Shown: positions 27,969 through 37,615 of the stretch, piece after piece
Layout of the letters: each line of letters opens with the position of its first letter
How positions within the stretch are numbered: the stretch's first letter is position 1
Assembly (NCBI RefSeq): GCF_018785245.1
Contig: NZ_WQPL01000004.1
Span: 1 to 64,000 of the forward strand
Length of the DNA: 64,000 nt
Source of the DNA: Collinsella aerofaciens
Lineage (GTDB): Bacteria; Actinomycetota; Coriobacteriia; Coriobacteriales; Coriobacteriaceae
Direction: 5' to 3'
Made by a program: the position numbers and the translations under genes
Notes under the pieces: generated by a model
Told to the model about the DNA's origin: nothing
Seen by the model: only the letters and a program-made list of their open reading frames with translations
Database searches by the model: none

Positions 27969-29528
27969 TTACTCCACCTCGCTCTGAGCGGTCTCGGTAC
28001 CGAACACAGCGCGGTACATCGGCGTCGCGTGAAGTTCCTCGGTGCTCTGCTCGAGCACGATGCCGGTCGCGGTCTCCACACCGTGCACGAGGGGCAGCGG
28101 GGTGGCGATGCCAAACCACAAGATCATGACAGCCAGGATGATTTCGGGGATAAGCATGAGCGCCGGGGCCTCATGCTTGCCCATGCCCTGGGGCGCATGG
28201 CCGAATACCGACTTGAGTGCGATACGGGTGAGCGCGGAGATGGCCACGGTAAGACCGAGGGCGACCACGACGACCAGCCACATGGGACCGGCGGTAACAC
28301 CGGCGACAAAAGTCAGGAACTCGGAGATAAACATGCCAAAGGGCGGGAAGGCACCAAGACCGAGCAGCGCCAGGACGGCGAGCGCGGCGGTTGCGGGGGC
28401 AACCTCGACGACGCCCTGGATCTTGGCCAGGCTACGCGTGCCAAAAGCGTGCTGGATGTTGCCGGACACGCAGAAGGCAAGCGTCTTGGTAAAGCCGTGG
28501 AACACGCAGTGCAGCAGGGCCGCGGCGATACCCAGCGGGCCACCGATACCCAGGCACAGGGCGATAACGCCCACGTTCTCCACAGACGAGTACGCAAAGC
28601 GGCGCTTGAGGTCGTCCTGGCGAAACATCGAGAGTGCCGCCACCAAAATGGACAGCGTGCCGACGATCAACAGCAGAAGTTGCGGATACTCGGCACCCAC
28701 GGCCTGGATGGTAAAGCCGTAGAAGCGCATGATCACAAGCATGGCGCACTTAAGCAGCACGCCCGAGAGCAGGGCCGAGACAGGGCTCGGAGCCTGGGAG
28801 TGGGCATCGGGCAGCCAAGTGTGCATGGGGAACAGGCCGGCTTTGGTGCCAAAGCCGATCACGATAAACGCAAAGGCGAGGCGCATGAGCGTCGGGTCGA
28901 ACTGGTCGGCATACGGCAGCACGCACGACAGGAATGCGGCCTCGTGGGCGTTGGGAATCACGTCGGCGGCGTTGGCGTAGATCAGCAGCGTACCGAACAG
29001 GCCAAAGGCCACGCCGGCGGTGCAGACCATCGCATACTTCCAAGAAGCCTCGAGGGCCGTCTTGTTCTTGTAGATACCCACGAGGAACACGGTGGAAAGC
29101 GTGGTTGCCTCCACGGCGGCCCACGTGAGGATCATGTTGTTGGACAGGCACGCGAGCAGCATGGTGAACACAAACAGGCTAAACAGCGCAAAATACTGCT
29201 TGGCGCGCTCGGCGGGCATGGAGCCCTCCTCGATATCGGCCTTTACATAGGGCAGCGAGAACAGCCCGGTAAGAAAACCGATAAAGCCGATGAGCAGCAC
29301 AAAGATGGCGCCCAGCGAATCGAGGTGGAACCACAGGCCAAGAGCGCTCGCGGTTTCGCCGCTCATAAGGACGTCACCGGCCGTCATAATCGACAGCACC
29401 AGGACGGCTGCGACGGAGACCAGGTTGAGGCCGGCAAACACGTTATAGGACGTGTTCTTGGGCAAAAACGCCATGACCAGCGAGAACACCAAAGGAGTCG
29501 CGAGCAGGGCGAGAATCAACGATTCCAT
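27969..29528 (-). CDS. hyfF: Hydrogenase membrane subunit HyfF (NuoN/antiporter-like)
   Basis: This 519-residue, roughly 14-helix protein belongs to the Mrp/NuoL-M-N antiporter-like family. Key features seen are EATTLSTVFLVGIYKNK (helix 5 glutamate region), GFGTKAGLFPMHTWLPDAHSQAPSPVSALLSGVLLKCA (helix 7-8 lysine region) and FHGFTKTLAF. It is present in Hyf (FHL-2) but absent from the compact Hyc complex of E. coli, arguing for extra ion-pumping modules here. It lies between hyfE and hycE with 3-base gaps. Confidence 0.9.
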   Translation of the reverse strand: MESLILALLATPLVFSLVMAFLPKNTSYNVFAGLNLVSVAAVLVLSIMTAGDVLMSGETASALGLWFHLDSLGAIFVLLIGFIGFLTGLFSLPYVKADIEEGSMPAERAKQYFALFSLFVFTMLLACLSNNMILTWAAVEATTLSTVFLVGIYKNKTALEASWKYAMVCTAGVAFGLFGTLLIYANAADVIPNAHEAAFLSCVLPYADQFDPTLMRLAFAFIVIGFGTKAGLFPMHTWLPDAHSQAPSPVSALLSGVLLKCAMLVIMRFYGFTIQAVGAEYPQLLLLIVGTLSILVAALSMFRQDDLKRRFAYSSVENVGVIALCLGIGGPLGIAAALLHCVFHGFTKTLAFCVSGNIQHAFGTRSLAKIQGVVEVAPATAALAVLALLGLGAFPPFGMFISEFLTFVAGVTAGPMWLVVVVALGLTVAISALTRIALKSVFGHAPQGMGKHEAPALMLIPEIILAVMILWFGIATPLPLVHGVETATGIVLEQSTEELHATPMYRAVFGTETAQSEVE

Positions 29529-29531
29529 GGA

Positions 29532-30185
29532 CTACCCCCTCAGCTCGGACAGGTCGCGCGCATCGAGCGAGTGGGAGTCGTCCCAAATGCGACGCACGAC
29601 GATGGACATGATGATGACGGCAAAGATGGCGTCGGTGGCGATACCGATCTCGATGATCTCGGGAGCGGTGGGGGCCAAAAGCGCGAGCGTCACATGGCTG
29701 CCGTTTTCCATAAGGCAGTATCCAAAGATCTGCTTCATGATGTTGCGCTGCGAGATGATGCAGGTGAGGCCCACAAAGAAGTGAGCGAAGCTAATAGCGA
29801 GCGCAGGCGTTGCGACCTCGGCCGTGGGCAGGCTGATCTGCGTCACGACGGCAAAGCAAATCGCGACCTCCACGGCGATGATGCAAATGGCCCACGCGGG
29901 CTTAAGGCCGGCCTTGAGCGATGCGTCGCTTGGCTCGCCCATCTTCTTGTATGCGTGGTTGAGGATGTAAGGGACCAGGACGACCTTAGTGATAAAGGCA
30001 GATCCAGCCCACATTAGCAGCTCCTGCGCACCGGTGGTGACACCGAGCGTGGCGAGCAGTCCCACGAGCACCAGCGACTGCACCGCATACCAGTTGATGG
30101 CATGTTTGATGTTCTTGGAGACAACCACCATGGTGGACGTGACGATCAGAAGGCCGCCAAGGATGTTGACGATCGAATAACCCAT
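29532..30185 (-). CDS. hyfE: Hydrogenase membrane subunit HyfE (NuoK-like)
   Basis: HyfE (217 residues, about 7 helices) resembles an extended NuoK subunit. The helices carry isolated acids (for example the glutamates in EVAICFAV and APEIIEIGIATD) typical of proton paths. The N-terminus MGYSIVNILGGLLIVTSTMVVV is a membrane helix without cleavage site. AGGAGG precedes its ATG. It is Hyf-specific. Confidence 0.88.
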   Translation of the reverse strand: MGYSIVNILGGLLIVTSTMVVVSKNIKHAINWYAVQSLVLVGLLATLGVTTGAQELLMWAGSAFITKVVLVPYILNHAYKKMGEPSDASLKAGLKPAWAICIIAVEVAICFAVVTQISLPTAEVATPALAISFAHFFVGLTCIISQRNIMKQIFGYCLMENGSHVTLALLAPTAPEIIEIGIATDAIFAVIIMSIVVRRIWDDSHSLDARDLSELRG

Positions 30186-30198
30186 GTCGTTCTACCTC

Positions 30199-31656
30199 CT
30201 AACCGATCCAGCTGGCCGAAAGCGGGCCGCTGACGATAACCATGATGATGAGCACGATGAACACGAACGCCATCGCGCGGGGAAGCGGGGCTCCCGCAGC
30301 GACCTCTTCGCTCGGCTCGCCGGGCAGGCAATAGCCCATCCACTTGAGGAACCAGGCGAAGGTGGCGACGGTCTCGGCGACCATGATGCACACGAGCACC
30401 AGGATCGCGACGTTGCCGGCACCCACGGAGAAGCCACCGGCGATGATCTGGAACTTCGAGAAGAACGTGTTCATGGGCGGCACGCCAGCAATGGCGAGTG
30501 CCGCGACACCAAAGCCCACGCCCGAGATCGGGTACTTCTTTACGATGCCGCGAAGCTTGGGCAGCATACGCGTGCCGAGCGTAAAGGAGAACGAACCGGC
30601 GATCAGGAAGAACAGCGTCTTGGCGAAAGCGTGGTTAAAGATGTGGCACACGGCGCCATCAAAGGCCAGCTGGCTGCCAAAGACCGAAAGGCCCAGACCA
30701 AAGAACACATAGGAGAGCTGAGCGATCGTGGAGAAGGCCAGCAGACGCTTCATGTCCTTTTGCGGCAGGTACATAAGGAAACCAAAGAGCATGGTGACCA
30801 TGGCGTCGATAATGGCAACCCAGCCCACGATCTCGGGAATCTCGCCGGCAGAGACGAGTGCACGCGCGAACACGCACACGCCGACTTTGACCATCGAGGC
30901 ACCATGCAGGTAGGCCGAAACAGGCGTCGGCGCCTCCATGGCCGAAGGCAGCCACATGTACATGGGAACCTGTGCGGACTTGGCCCAGGCCGCAAACAGC
31001 ACGAGCAAAAGGACGATAGCCTTGAGCTTGGCGTCGAGGCCGGCAATCGCGGTAATGGCGAAGGTGCCGGTGTGGGCAAACACGATGGCAGCGCCCAGAT
31101 ACAGGCCGAGCGCACCGATATGCGTAATGATCAGGGCCTTCATGCCGGCCTTCTTGGCCGTAGGCGTCATGTAGTAGCTAATGAGGCCCCAAGAGCACGC
31201 ACCCGTGATCTCAAAGAACACGAGCTGGCCCAAAAGGGTCGAGCTGTACACGAGGCCGGCCATGGCGCCGATGAAGGTCGCGAGGTACGCGTAGAAGCGA
31301 CGACGCGGCGCATCGGGATGTTCACGGTTATTCTCGCTCATATAGGGAATCGAATAGATCACGACAAGCAGGCCGATACCCACAAAGGCGGGCGCGAGCA
31401 GCGTGCTCATGCGATCGAAGGTGAATCCCATAACGAGGGTCTGCCCAAACGAGATCAGGGGGACCTGCGTGTCGGGCATGCCGGCGCCAGCGAAATTCGC
31501 GGCGAGGGCGATGGTGCAGACCGTCGAGACGGCGGCACCCAAAACGCTGAACCACTTGGCGTACGGACGGGGGAACAGGGCGACGAGCACCGAGGCCACC
31601 ATCGGGGCCGCGATAGCGACCAAGCCGAGAAGGGACAGACTGACTGCAAATGACAT
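30199..31656 (-). CDS. hyfD: Hydrogenase membrane subunit HyfD (NuoL/M-like antiporter subunit)
   Basis: HyfD (485 residues, about 14 helices) is the second antiporter-like subunit. Conserved features are FEITGACSWGLISYYM, AKSAQVPMYMWLPSAMEAPTPVSAYLHGASMVKVGV and FNHAFAKTLFFLIAGSF, which hold the lysine/histidine/glutamate residues used for proton transfer in complex I. With HyfB and HyfF it gives three potential pumping units. Ribosome site GGAGAAGGGAG precedes the start. Confidence 0.9.
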   Translation of the reverse strand: MSFAVSLSLLGLVAIAAPMVASVLVALFPRPYAKWFSVLGAAVSTVCTIALAANFAGAGMPDTQVPLISFGQTLVMGFTFDRMSTLLAPAFVGIGLLVVIYSIPYMSENNREHPDAPRRRFYAYLATFIGAMAGLVYSSTLLGQLVFFEITGACSWGLISYYMTPTAKKAGMKALIITHIGALGLYLGAAIVFAHTGTFAITAIAGLDAKLKAIVLLLVLFAAWAKSAQVPMYMWLPSAMEAPTPVSAYLHGASMVKVGVCVFARALVSAGEIPEIVGWVAIIDAMVTMLFGFLMYLPQKDMKRLLAFSTIAQLSYVFFGLGLSVFGSQLAFDGAVCHIFNHAFAKTLFFLIAGSFSFTLGTRMLPKLRGIVKKYPISGVGFGVAALAIAGVPPMNTFFSKFQIIAGGFSVGAGNVAILVLVCIMVAETVATFAWFLKWMGYCLPGEPSEEVAAGAPLPRAMAFVFIVLIIMVIVSGPLSASWIG

Positions 31657-31671
31657 TGTTTCTCCCTTCTC

Positions 31672-32598
31672 CTACACGCCTACGACCACGAAGACAAACG
31701 CCAGAACGGCGATGCCCACAACGGCCCAGGTCTGATTGCCAAGCACCTTAAAACGCGAGCGCGAGCAGGAGTTCTCGATCACGCCGCACACGACAAAGTC
31801 GATCAGGCACTTCACCAGGAAGATGACCGCGCCCAGAACGGCGGCAGCGCCCACGGTCGCGGGCTCGCCCCAGGGGACGAAGATCGCGCAGAACCAGGCG
31901 ACGACCAGGACCTGCTTCATGGACATGGCGAGCTTTGCCATCGCAAGCGACGGGCCGGAAAGCTCGGCGAGCGGACCTTCCTGAAGCTCCTGCTCGGCCT
32001 CGGCCTGATCAAACGGCAGCTTGCCGAGTTCCATGTAGCAGGCGATCGCAAAGGCGATGCCGGCGAGAATCACGGCGACCGGCGCGTCGACGGCGCCCGT
32101 CATGATGTGCTGACCCATGGTGGCGATGTCGGTGGAGCCGCACACCAGGGCGGCGGCAAACAGCGCCAGCAGCATGGACGGCTCGATGAGCACGCTCATG
32201 AGCAGCTCGCGGACGCCGCCGATACCGGCGTAGGCGTTGGACGAATCCACACCGCAGAGGGCGAAGAAGAAGCGGGCGAGCGCCAGGCTGTACATGATGG
32301 TGATGGCGTCACCAAAGACCGGGATGGGGCTTTGTGCCGTAAAGAGCGGCAGGCCCATCGCGAGCATAAAGGCGACGGCGAAGAACAGCGGCGGCATAAT
32401 GCGCAGCGCAAAGCTCGCGTCCTCGCTCTGGGACTCGGGGCGCGCAAAGAGCTTGGCCAGGTCGCGGTAGTCCTGCATGATGCTGGGGCCGCGACGGTTG
32501 TGCATCTTGGCGCGGATAACGCGACCGAGACCGGAGAAGAACGGCGCGACGGCCATAACGACCACGCCCTGCAGAACGGCAAGTACGATGTTGTTCAT
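31672..32598 (-). CDS. hyfC: Hydrogenase membrane subunit HyfC/HycD (NuoH-like)
   Basis: This 308-residue, about 8-helix subunit anchors the peripheral arm. It retains the NuoH signatures MHNRRGPSIMQDYRDLAKLF (cytoplasmic loop contacting the small subunit) and ELGKLPFDQAEAEQELQEGPLAELSG, whose acids form the E-channel. Length and motif order match HycD/HyfC. AAGGAGGGGAG lies before the ATG. A single copy serves the whole complex. Confidence 0.92.
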   Translation of the reverse strand: MNNIVLAVLQGVVVMAVAPFFSGLGRVIRAKMHNRRGPSIMQDYRDLAKLFARPESQSEDASFALRIMPPLFFAVAFMLAMGLPLFTAQSPIPVFGDAITIMYSLALARFFFALCGVDSSNAYAGIGGVRELLMSVLIEPSMLLALFAAALVCGSTDIATMGQHIMTGAVDAPVAVILAGIAFAIACYMELGKLPFDQAEAEQELQEGPLAELSGPSLAMAKLAMSMKQVLVVAWFCAIFVPWGEPATVGAAAVLGAVIFLVKCLIDFVVCGVIENSCSRSRFKVLGNQTWAVVGIAVLAFVFVVVGV

Positions 32599-32610
32599 GC
32601 TCTCCCCTCC

Positions 32611-34629
32611 TTAACCCATTTGCACGGCGAGCACGAGGAACACCACGAGTGCCGCGACGATGTAGCAGATATAGATGCTGTAGTTGCCGCCCTCGAGCTT
32701 AGTCGCGAGGTCGGCGAGCTTCTCGACACCCTTATGCGGGGCATCGACGAGAACCTTGTCGGGTACGGGCTCCACAGCCTCGGCCACACCGGTGAGCTTC
32801 TGGAAGAAGTGCGCGATGGACCAGCAGACGGCCGTGCAGCGGTCGCGCAGCGTGTAGAGAGGCTGCATAAACCAGGACACCTCGGAGGCAAAGGTCGTGG
32901 CCACGACAGGCATATGCTCGTTGGGAGCATAGCCGCACGCCCACGGCTGGGACTTCTGCACCTTGCCGACGGTCTTGAGCTTGCGATAACCGCAGGCAAG
33001 GCCGACGAGCACCACGAGCGCAATGGCGATCGCGGGCGTGGAGGTGGCAGCGCCGGAGTATTGGTTCATGAGCTCCATGCCTTCGGCGGCAAACACGCCA
33101 CCGTACGGATGCAGCACGGACGCGGCGACATCGACCAGCACGGGCGCGATCACGGGAGCGCCAATGCCCAGCACGACGCAGATGGCCGCGAGCAGGCCCT
33201 GCGCAAACACCATGGGGGCGGGAACCTCCTTGGCATTGGCCGCTGCCTCGGAGCGGGGCGCGGAGGCAAAGGAGACGCCATAGGCCTTGACGAAGCACGT
33301 GACAGCCAGCGCGCCGGTAATGGCAAGCGCGACGGCAGCGAACACGGCCACGATCATGACGGCCTTGTCGCCCTGCATGGCGGCGTTAAACAGCGACTGG
33401 TAGGTAAACCACTCGGACACGAAGCCGTTGAAGGGCGGGATGGCCGAGATGGCAAGCGCGCCAACGAGGAAGCAGATGGCCGTTGCCGGCATACGACGGA
33501 ACAGACCGCCCATCTTCTCCATATTGCGCGTACCCGTGGAGTACAGCAGCGCACCGGCGCCCAAGAACAGCTCGCCCTTAAACATCGCGTGGTTAAACGT
33601 GTGGTAGAGGGCGGCCATCAGAGCCAGGACGGCGATGCCGACCGAGTTGAGCGCCATGGCGGCCATGGAGGCGCCAACGCCGAGCAGAATGATGCCGATG
33701 TTCTCGACGGAGTGATAGGCCAGCAGGCGCTTGATGTCATGCTCCTGCAGGGCGAAGGCCACGCCGAGGACCGACGAGATCGCACCGAAGACCATGACCA
33801 TAAGGCCCCACCAGACCTGAACGCCCGAGGCGGAGAGCAGGTCGAGACCAACCTTGAGGATGCCGAAGATACCGATCTTGATCATGCCGCCGGACATGAG
33901 GGCCGACACGTTGGACGGCGCCTCGGGATGTGCCTTGGGCAGCCAGCCGTGCAGCGGGATGATACCGGCCTTGGCGCCAAAGCCAAAGAAGGCGAGCACG
34001 AAGCACACGGATGCGACCGCGGGACTAAACTGCGTAGCGCGGAAATCCGCAAAGGCAAACGAGCCACCGGCGAAGTTGGTCATGGTGAGGAAGCTCGCCA
34101 TGATGAGCACAAAGCCCACGTGCGCGATCACAAAGTAGAGCCAACCGCCATGGATGGAGTTCTCGTTCTCCTCGATCACGACCAGGAAGTACGAGGTCAA
34201 CGACATAAGCTCAAAGGCCACCAGGAACCAAAACACGTTGTCGGCGGTGATGACGAGCATCATGGACGCCACGAAGGTGTTAAAGAAGAAGCCGGCGCGG
34301 CCCTTTTTGCCCGGGTACTCATCAAAGTAGTTGAGACCGTAGATCGAACCGGCAAACGCGAGCACCGAGATGAGCGCCACGAACAGGCCGGACAGCTGAT
34401 TGAGCAGCAGCTGGAAATGGGCAAACGGGAAGAACACGATGGTGTCGACCGACGTGACATCGCCCAGCACGGCCTGGATACCGGCCACAAACGAAAGCAC
34501 CGCGGCGACGGCGCCGATAAGGCAGCCGGCGGTCTTGGCGGCGTTATCGGCCTTGATCAGCAGAACCGAGGCGAGCGCACCGATGCACGAGACGGCAAGC
34601 GATGCGATAAACAGCGTCATGCTATCCAT
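32611..34629 (-). CDS. hyfB: Hydrogenase membrane subunit HyfB/HycC (NuoL-like)
   Basis: HyfB (672 residues, 15-16 helices) is the largest antiporter-like subunit. It shows FFNTFVASMMLVITADNVFWFLVAFELMSLTSYFLV, FGFGAKAGIIPLHGWLPKAHPEAPSNVSALMSGG and NHAMFKGELFLGAGALLY (key Glu, Lys, His). Helices near the C-terminus plus the stretch WFMQPLYTLRDRC suggest the lateral-helix end seen in HycC. The ATG at 34629 lies inside the last codons of hycB (8-base overlap), with GGGAG 8 bases upstream; another ATG is at 34620. Confidence 0.92.
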   Translation of the reverse strand: MDSMTLFIASLAVSCIGALASVLLIKADNAAKTAGCLIGAVAAVLSFVAGIQAVLGDVTSVDTIVFFPFAHFQLLLNQLSGLFVALISVLAFAGSIYGLNYFDEYPGKKGRAGFFFNTFVASMMLVITADNVFWFLVAFELMSLTSYFLVVIEENENSIHGGWLYFVIAHVGFVLIMASFLTMTNFAGGSFAFADFRATQFSPAVASVCFVLAFFGFGAKAGIIPLHGWLPKAHPEAPSNVSALMSGGMIKIGIFGILKVGLDLLSASGVQVWWGLMVMVFGAISSVLGVAFALQEHDIKRLLAYHSVENIGIILLGVGASMAAMALNSVGIAVLALMAALYHTFNHAMFKGELFLGAGALLYSTGTRNMEKMGGLFRRMPATAICFLVGALAISAIPPFNGFVSEWFTYQSLFNAAMQGDKAVMIVAVFAAVALAITGALAVTCFVKAYGVSFASAPRSEAAANAKEVPAPMVFAQGLLAAICVVLGIGAPVIAPVLVDVAASVLHPYGGVFAAEGMELMNQYSGAATSTPAIAIALVVLVGLACGYRKLKTVGKVQKSQPWACGYAPNEHMPVVATTFASEVSWFMQPLYTLRDRCTAVCWSIAHFFQKLTGVAEAVEPVPDKVLVDAPHKGVEKLADLATKLEGGNYSIYICYIVAALVVFLVLAVQMG

Positions 34630-35239
34630 TCTTTACGCTCCCTTCTGCTTTCTCGGACAAGCCCTGGGCCACAGCGGTAACGTCGACGACCGGACCGTTT
34701 TCGATCGAGCGCAGGCGCTTGGCCTCGTCGAGCTCGCGATCGGCCGCGCCGCCCATGACGGTCAGCGCCTTGGTGGGGCACGCCGCCACACAATGCGGGC
34801 CGTCCGGATCGAAGGCGCACAGGTCGCACTTGACAGCGCAGGTGTACTGGCCGGGAGCCCACGTAAGAAGGCTGCTCAGGGACTTAGGATACGAAGGCGT
34901 CGGATCGCACATGCCTGCGACACCGGCGATAGACGTGCCATCGGGATGGATGGCTCCGAAGGGGCACGCGATGGCGCACAGCCTGCACCCGATGCACTCC
35001 TGCTCCTTGACGTGGATGCGGTCGCCATCGTGCTCGATGGCATTCACCGGGCAAACCTCGGCGCAGGGGGCACCCTCGCAATGGTGGCAGGCAAGGGCGG
35101 CCGAAATACCGCCGGTCTTCACGAGCGCCAGGCGCGGCGTATCCTGAAGACCCTGCATCCGGTGGGCGTCGGCACAGGCGGACTGGCATGTTCCGCAGCC
35201 GATGCACCTCTCCGGGTTGATGTCGATGAAGCGGTTCAT
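34622..35239 (-). CDS. hycB: Formate hydrogenlyase electron-transfer subunit (HycB/HyfA, four 4Fe-4S)
   Basis: HycB/HyfA (205 residues) connects FdhF to the hydrogenase. Four clusters can be counted from CIGCGTCQSAC, CHHCEGAPCAEVCP, CIGCRLCAIACP and CDLCAFDPDGPHCVAACP. The start is ATG 35239 (MNRFIDINPERC), with AAGGAAG upstream; a GTG two codons earlier is less likely. Its 3' end overlaps hyfB. It is separated from fdhF by a strong hairpin at 35262-35296. Confidence 0.92.
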   Translation of the reverse strand: MNRFIDINPERCIGCGTCQSACADAHRMQGLQDTPRLALVKTGGISAALACHHCEGAPCAEVCPVNAIEHDGDRIHVKEQECIGCRLCAIACPFGAIHPDGTSIAGVAGMCDPTPSYPKSLSSLLTWAPGQYTCAVKCDLCAFDPDGPHCVAACPTKALTVMGGAADRELDEAKRLRSIENGPVVDVTAVAQGLSEKAEGSVKNG

Positions 35240-35261
35240 CCCCACTTCCTTTCAAAATAAC

Positions 35262-35296
35262 GGGCCGGGCTCCCGAACGTACGGGACGCCCGGCCC
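35262..35296 (-). promoter_or_regulatory. Strong intercistronic hairpin between fdhF and hycB
   Basis: GGGCCGGGC / GCCCGGCCC form a 9-bp stem continued, after one bulged base, by TCCCG / CGGGA around a 6-base loop. The minus-strand tail is GTTATTTTG, weaker than a typical T-run, so it probably attenuates or protects an mRNA end inside the operon instead of ending it. Confidence 0.7.
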
Positions 35297-35317
35297 AAAT
35301 AGCCAACGAGAACGGGA

Positions 35318-37540
35318 CTACACGATTTGATTCACGTGCGTCTCGTCGTCGAACTTGGCGGTGCCGGGCTCAACGTCCTGGGGAGCGGCGGCGTCCACCA
35401 GAGCCTGCTTGAGCTCGGTGTACTGACGCTCCACCTCGCCCTCGGCCCAGACCTGATCGGCGATAGCGTCGACCTGGCAGGCGGAGAACTTGTCCTCGGG
35501 CGTGTGCGAGACCGGGTCGACCTTATGGATGGTCAGCTCGTTGCACTTGCCGATCCACCACTGGTAGGTCATGTAGACCGTGCCCTTGTTGATGCGGTCG
35601 CTCACGTCGGCGCGGCTGTATACCTGGCCGCGGCGGCTGTGAATCGAGACGATGTCGCCGTTCTTGATGCCGCGCGCCTCGGCGTCCGCGGGATTCATGC
35701 GGACAAAGCCGGGCTCGTCGGCGAGCAGCGCCAGCGTCTTGCAGTTACCGGTCATCGAGCGGCAGCTGTAGTGGCCGACCTCGCGGACGGTGCACAGGAT
35801 GAGCGGGTACTCATCATCGGGAAGCTCGGAGGGCGCCTCCCAGTCGTGCGCCATCAGGTTGGCGCGGCCGTCCTTGGTGGTGAACTTGCCACCAGCGAAC
35901 ATGTCGGGCGTACCGTGGTCGTTCACATCGGTGCTCTTGACGGGCCACTGGGCATAGCCGCCCTCGGGAGCCATCTTCTCGTAGGTCGCGCCCACAAAGT
36001 TGGGGCACAGGCTAATGCACTCGTTCCAGATCTGCTCGGTGTTGTCGTAGTGCATGGGGTAACCCATGCGCGTGGACAGGTCCGCGAAGATCTCCCAGTC
36101 GTGACGGCACTCGCCCTTGGGCGGAACAGCCGCGTCAAAGTGCTGGAAGCTACGGTCGGATGCGGTAAAGACACCCTCGTGCTCGCCCCAAGAGGTGGCA
36201 GGCAGGATGACGTCGGCGAGCATGGTCGTCTGCGTCATAAAGATGTCCTGGCAAATGAACAGATCCAGCTCGGAGAGCGTCTTGCGCATACCGGCCGAAT
36301 CGGGCTCGGTCTGCACCGGGTCCTCGCCGTAGTTGTAGAAGCAGTGCACCTTGCCCTCGTCGACCAGGTGGCCCAGGTCGGTGAGCTTGTAGCCCTCCTC
36401 GAGCGGGAGCTTTTCCTCGGGCACGCCCCAAGCCTTGGCAAACTTGGCACGCACAGCCGGGTCGGTGACTTTCTGGTAGCCAGGGTACAGGTTGGGCAGC
36501 ATGCCCATATCGCAGGAGCCCTGGACGTTGTTCTGACCACGCACGGGCGCGAGGCCGGAATTGGGTTTGCCGATCTGGCCGGCAACGCAGGCGATGGAGG
36601 CGATGGTGTGCACCGTCTTCAGGTTCTGCTTCTGCTGGCATACGCCCATGCCCCAGCCAATGATGGCGGAGGGCTTCGCCGTGGCGTACATCTCGGCAGC
36701 TTGGTGGATCAACGCGGGCTCGACACCCGTGATGTCCTGTACGGATTCGGGAGTGTAGTTCTTAATGGTCTCCCACCACTCGTCAAAGCCGTTCGTGTGC
36801 TCGGCGACGAATTCCTTGTCGTAGAGGCCATCGTTGACCAAGCAGTTGGCAAAGGCGTTGAGGAACGCAACGTTGCAACCGTTCTTGATCGGAAGGTAGA
36901 GATCGGCGATACGCGCGGTTTCGATATGGCGCGGATCGGCGACGATGATCTTGCAACCCTTTTCTTTGGCTCGCACGATACGCCTTGCGACGATGGGGTG
37001 CGAATCGGCAGGGTTATAGCCGAAGAGGAAAATGCAGCCCGCATCCTCCATACCGGGGATGGAGCATGACATGCAACCTGAACCAACCGTGTCCATCAGA
37101 CCGAGGACAGTAGGGCCGTGTCAAGTACGGGCGCAGTTGTCCACGCTGTGGATGCCGATGCACGCACGCGTAAACTTCTGCATGACGTAGTTCGCCTCAT
37201 TGCCGCCGCCTCGCGAAGAGCCGGTGGTCATGACAGCGTTAGGACCATATTCGTCAATTATGGCCTGCATCTTAGATGCGGTGAAATCCAGTGCCTCGTC
37301 CCAGCTTACGCGCTCAAGATCCGCGCCCTTGGTGCGGCGGATCATCGGGTGCAGTACGCGAGGAGTCAAGATCTTGGTGTCGTTGATGAAGTCGTAGCCG
37401 CTCATGCCCTTAAGGCACAGCTCGCTCTGGTTGGTGATGCCGTTGAGCGGTTCGGTGCCCACGACCTGGCCGTTTTGGACCAGGAGGTTAAACTGGCAAC
37501 CGGCGCCGCAATACGGGCAGATCACTTTATGCTTCTCCAT
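35318..37540 (-). CDS. fdhF: Formate dehydrogenase H, selenocysteine-containing
   Basis: FdhF oxidises formate to CO2 in the hydrogenlyase. The reading frame runs 740 codons if the in-frame TGA at 37121-37123 is read as selenocysteine 140. Numbering agrees with E. coli FDH-H: 4Fe-4S ligands C8, C11, C15, C42, lysine 44, Sec140 and His141 (CARTUHGPTV). The two halves lie in the same frame, so this is not a frameshift. A SECIS hairpin follows the TGA, and selABCD are all in the window. No Tat signal, so it is cytoplasmic. GGAGGG precedes the ATG. It follows hydN and precedes hycB. Ordinary gene callers would split or truncate it. Confidence 0.96.
37090..37123 (-). promoter_or_regulatory. fdhF UGA(Sec) codon and SECIS hairpin
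   Basis: On the minus strand the TGA at 37121-37123 is followed 11 bases later by TGTCC (37105-37109) pairing with GGACA (37090-37094). The 10-base loop TCGGTCTGAT contains GGTCTG, the SelB-contacting apical sequence seen in the E. coli fdhF SECIS. Outer bases CC and GG may extend the stem past a small internal loop. Confidence 0.85.
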
Positions 37541-37564
37541 GACACCCTCCTTCCTTTTTCTGCT

Positions 37565-37578
37565 ACCGATTACTCGGT
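37565..37578 (-). promoter_or_regulatory. Small palindrome between hydN and fdhF
   Basis: ACCGA and TCGGT separated by TTAC lie about 25 bases upstream of the fdhF ribosome site. It could be an operator or a weak hairpin; no terminator tail follows. Confidence 0.3.
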
Positions 37579-37615
37579 ACTAATTTGACAATCATTGGGC
37601 CTGTCGCCCCAACGC

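Noticed and set aside
25992-30017. Very long plus-strand open frame (1341 codons) opposite the hydrogenase genes
   Set aside because: It lies exactly antisense to hyfH, hycE, hyfF and hyfE. Such frames arise from GC-rich third positions, and the translation is His/Gly/Asp-rich with no domain.
35318-37540. fdhF as a pseudogene broken by a stop codon
   Set aside because: The TGA is at the exact selenocysteine position, both halves are in one frame, a SECIS hairpin follows and all sel genes are present.
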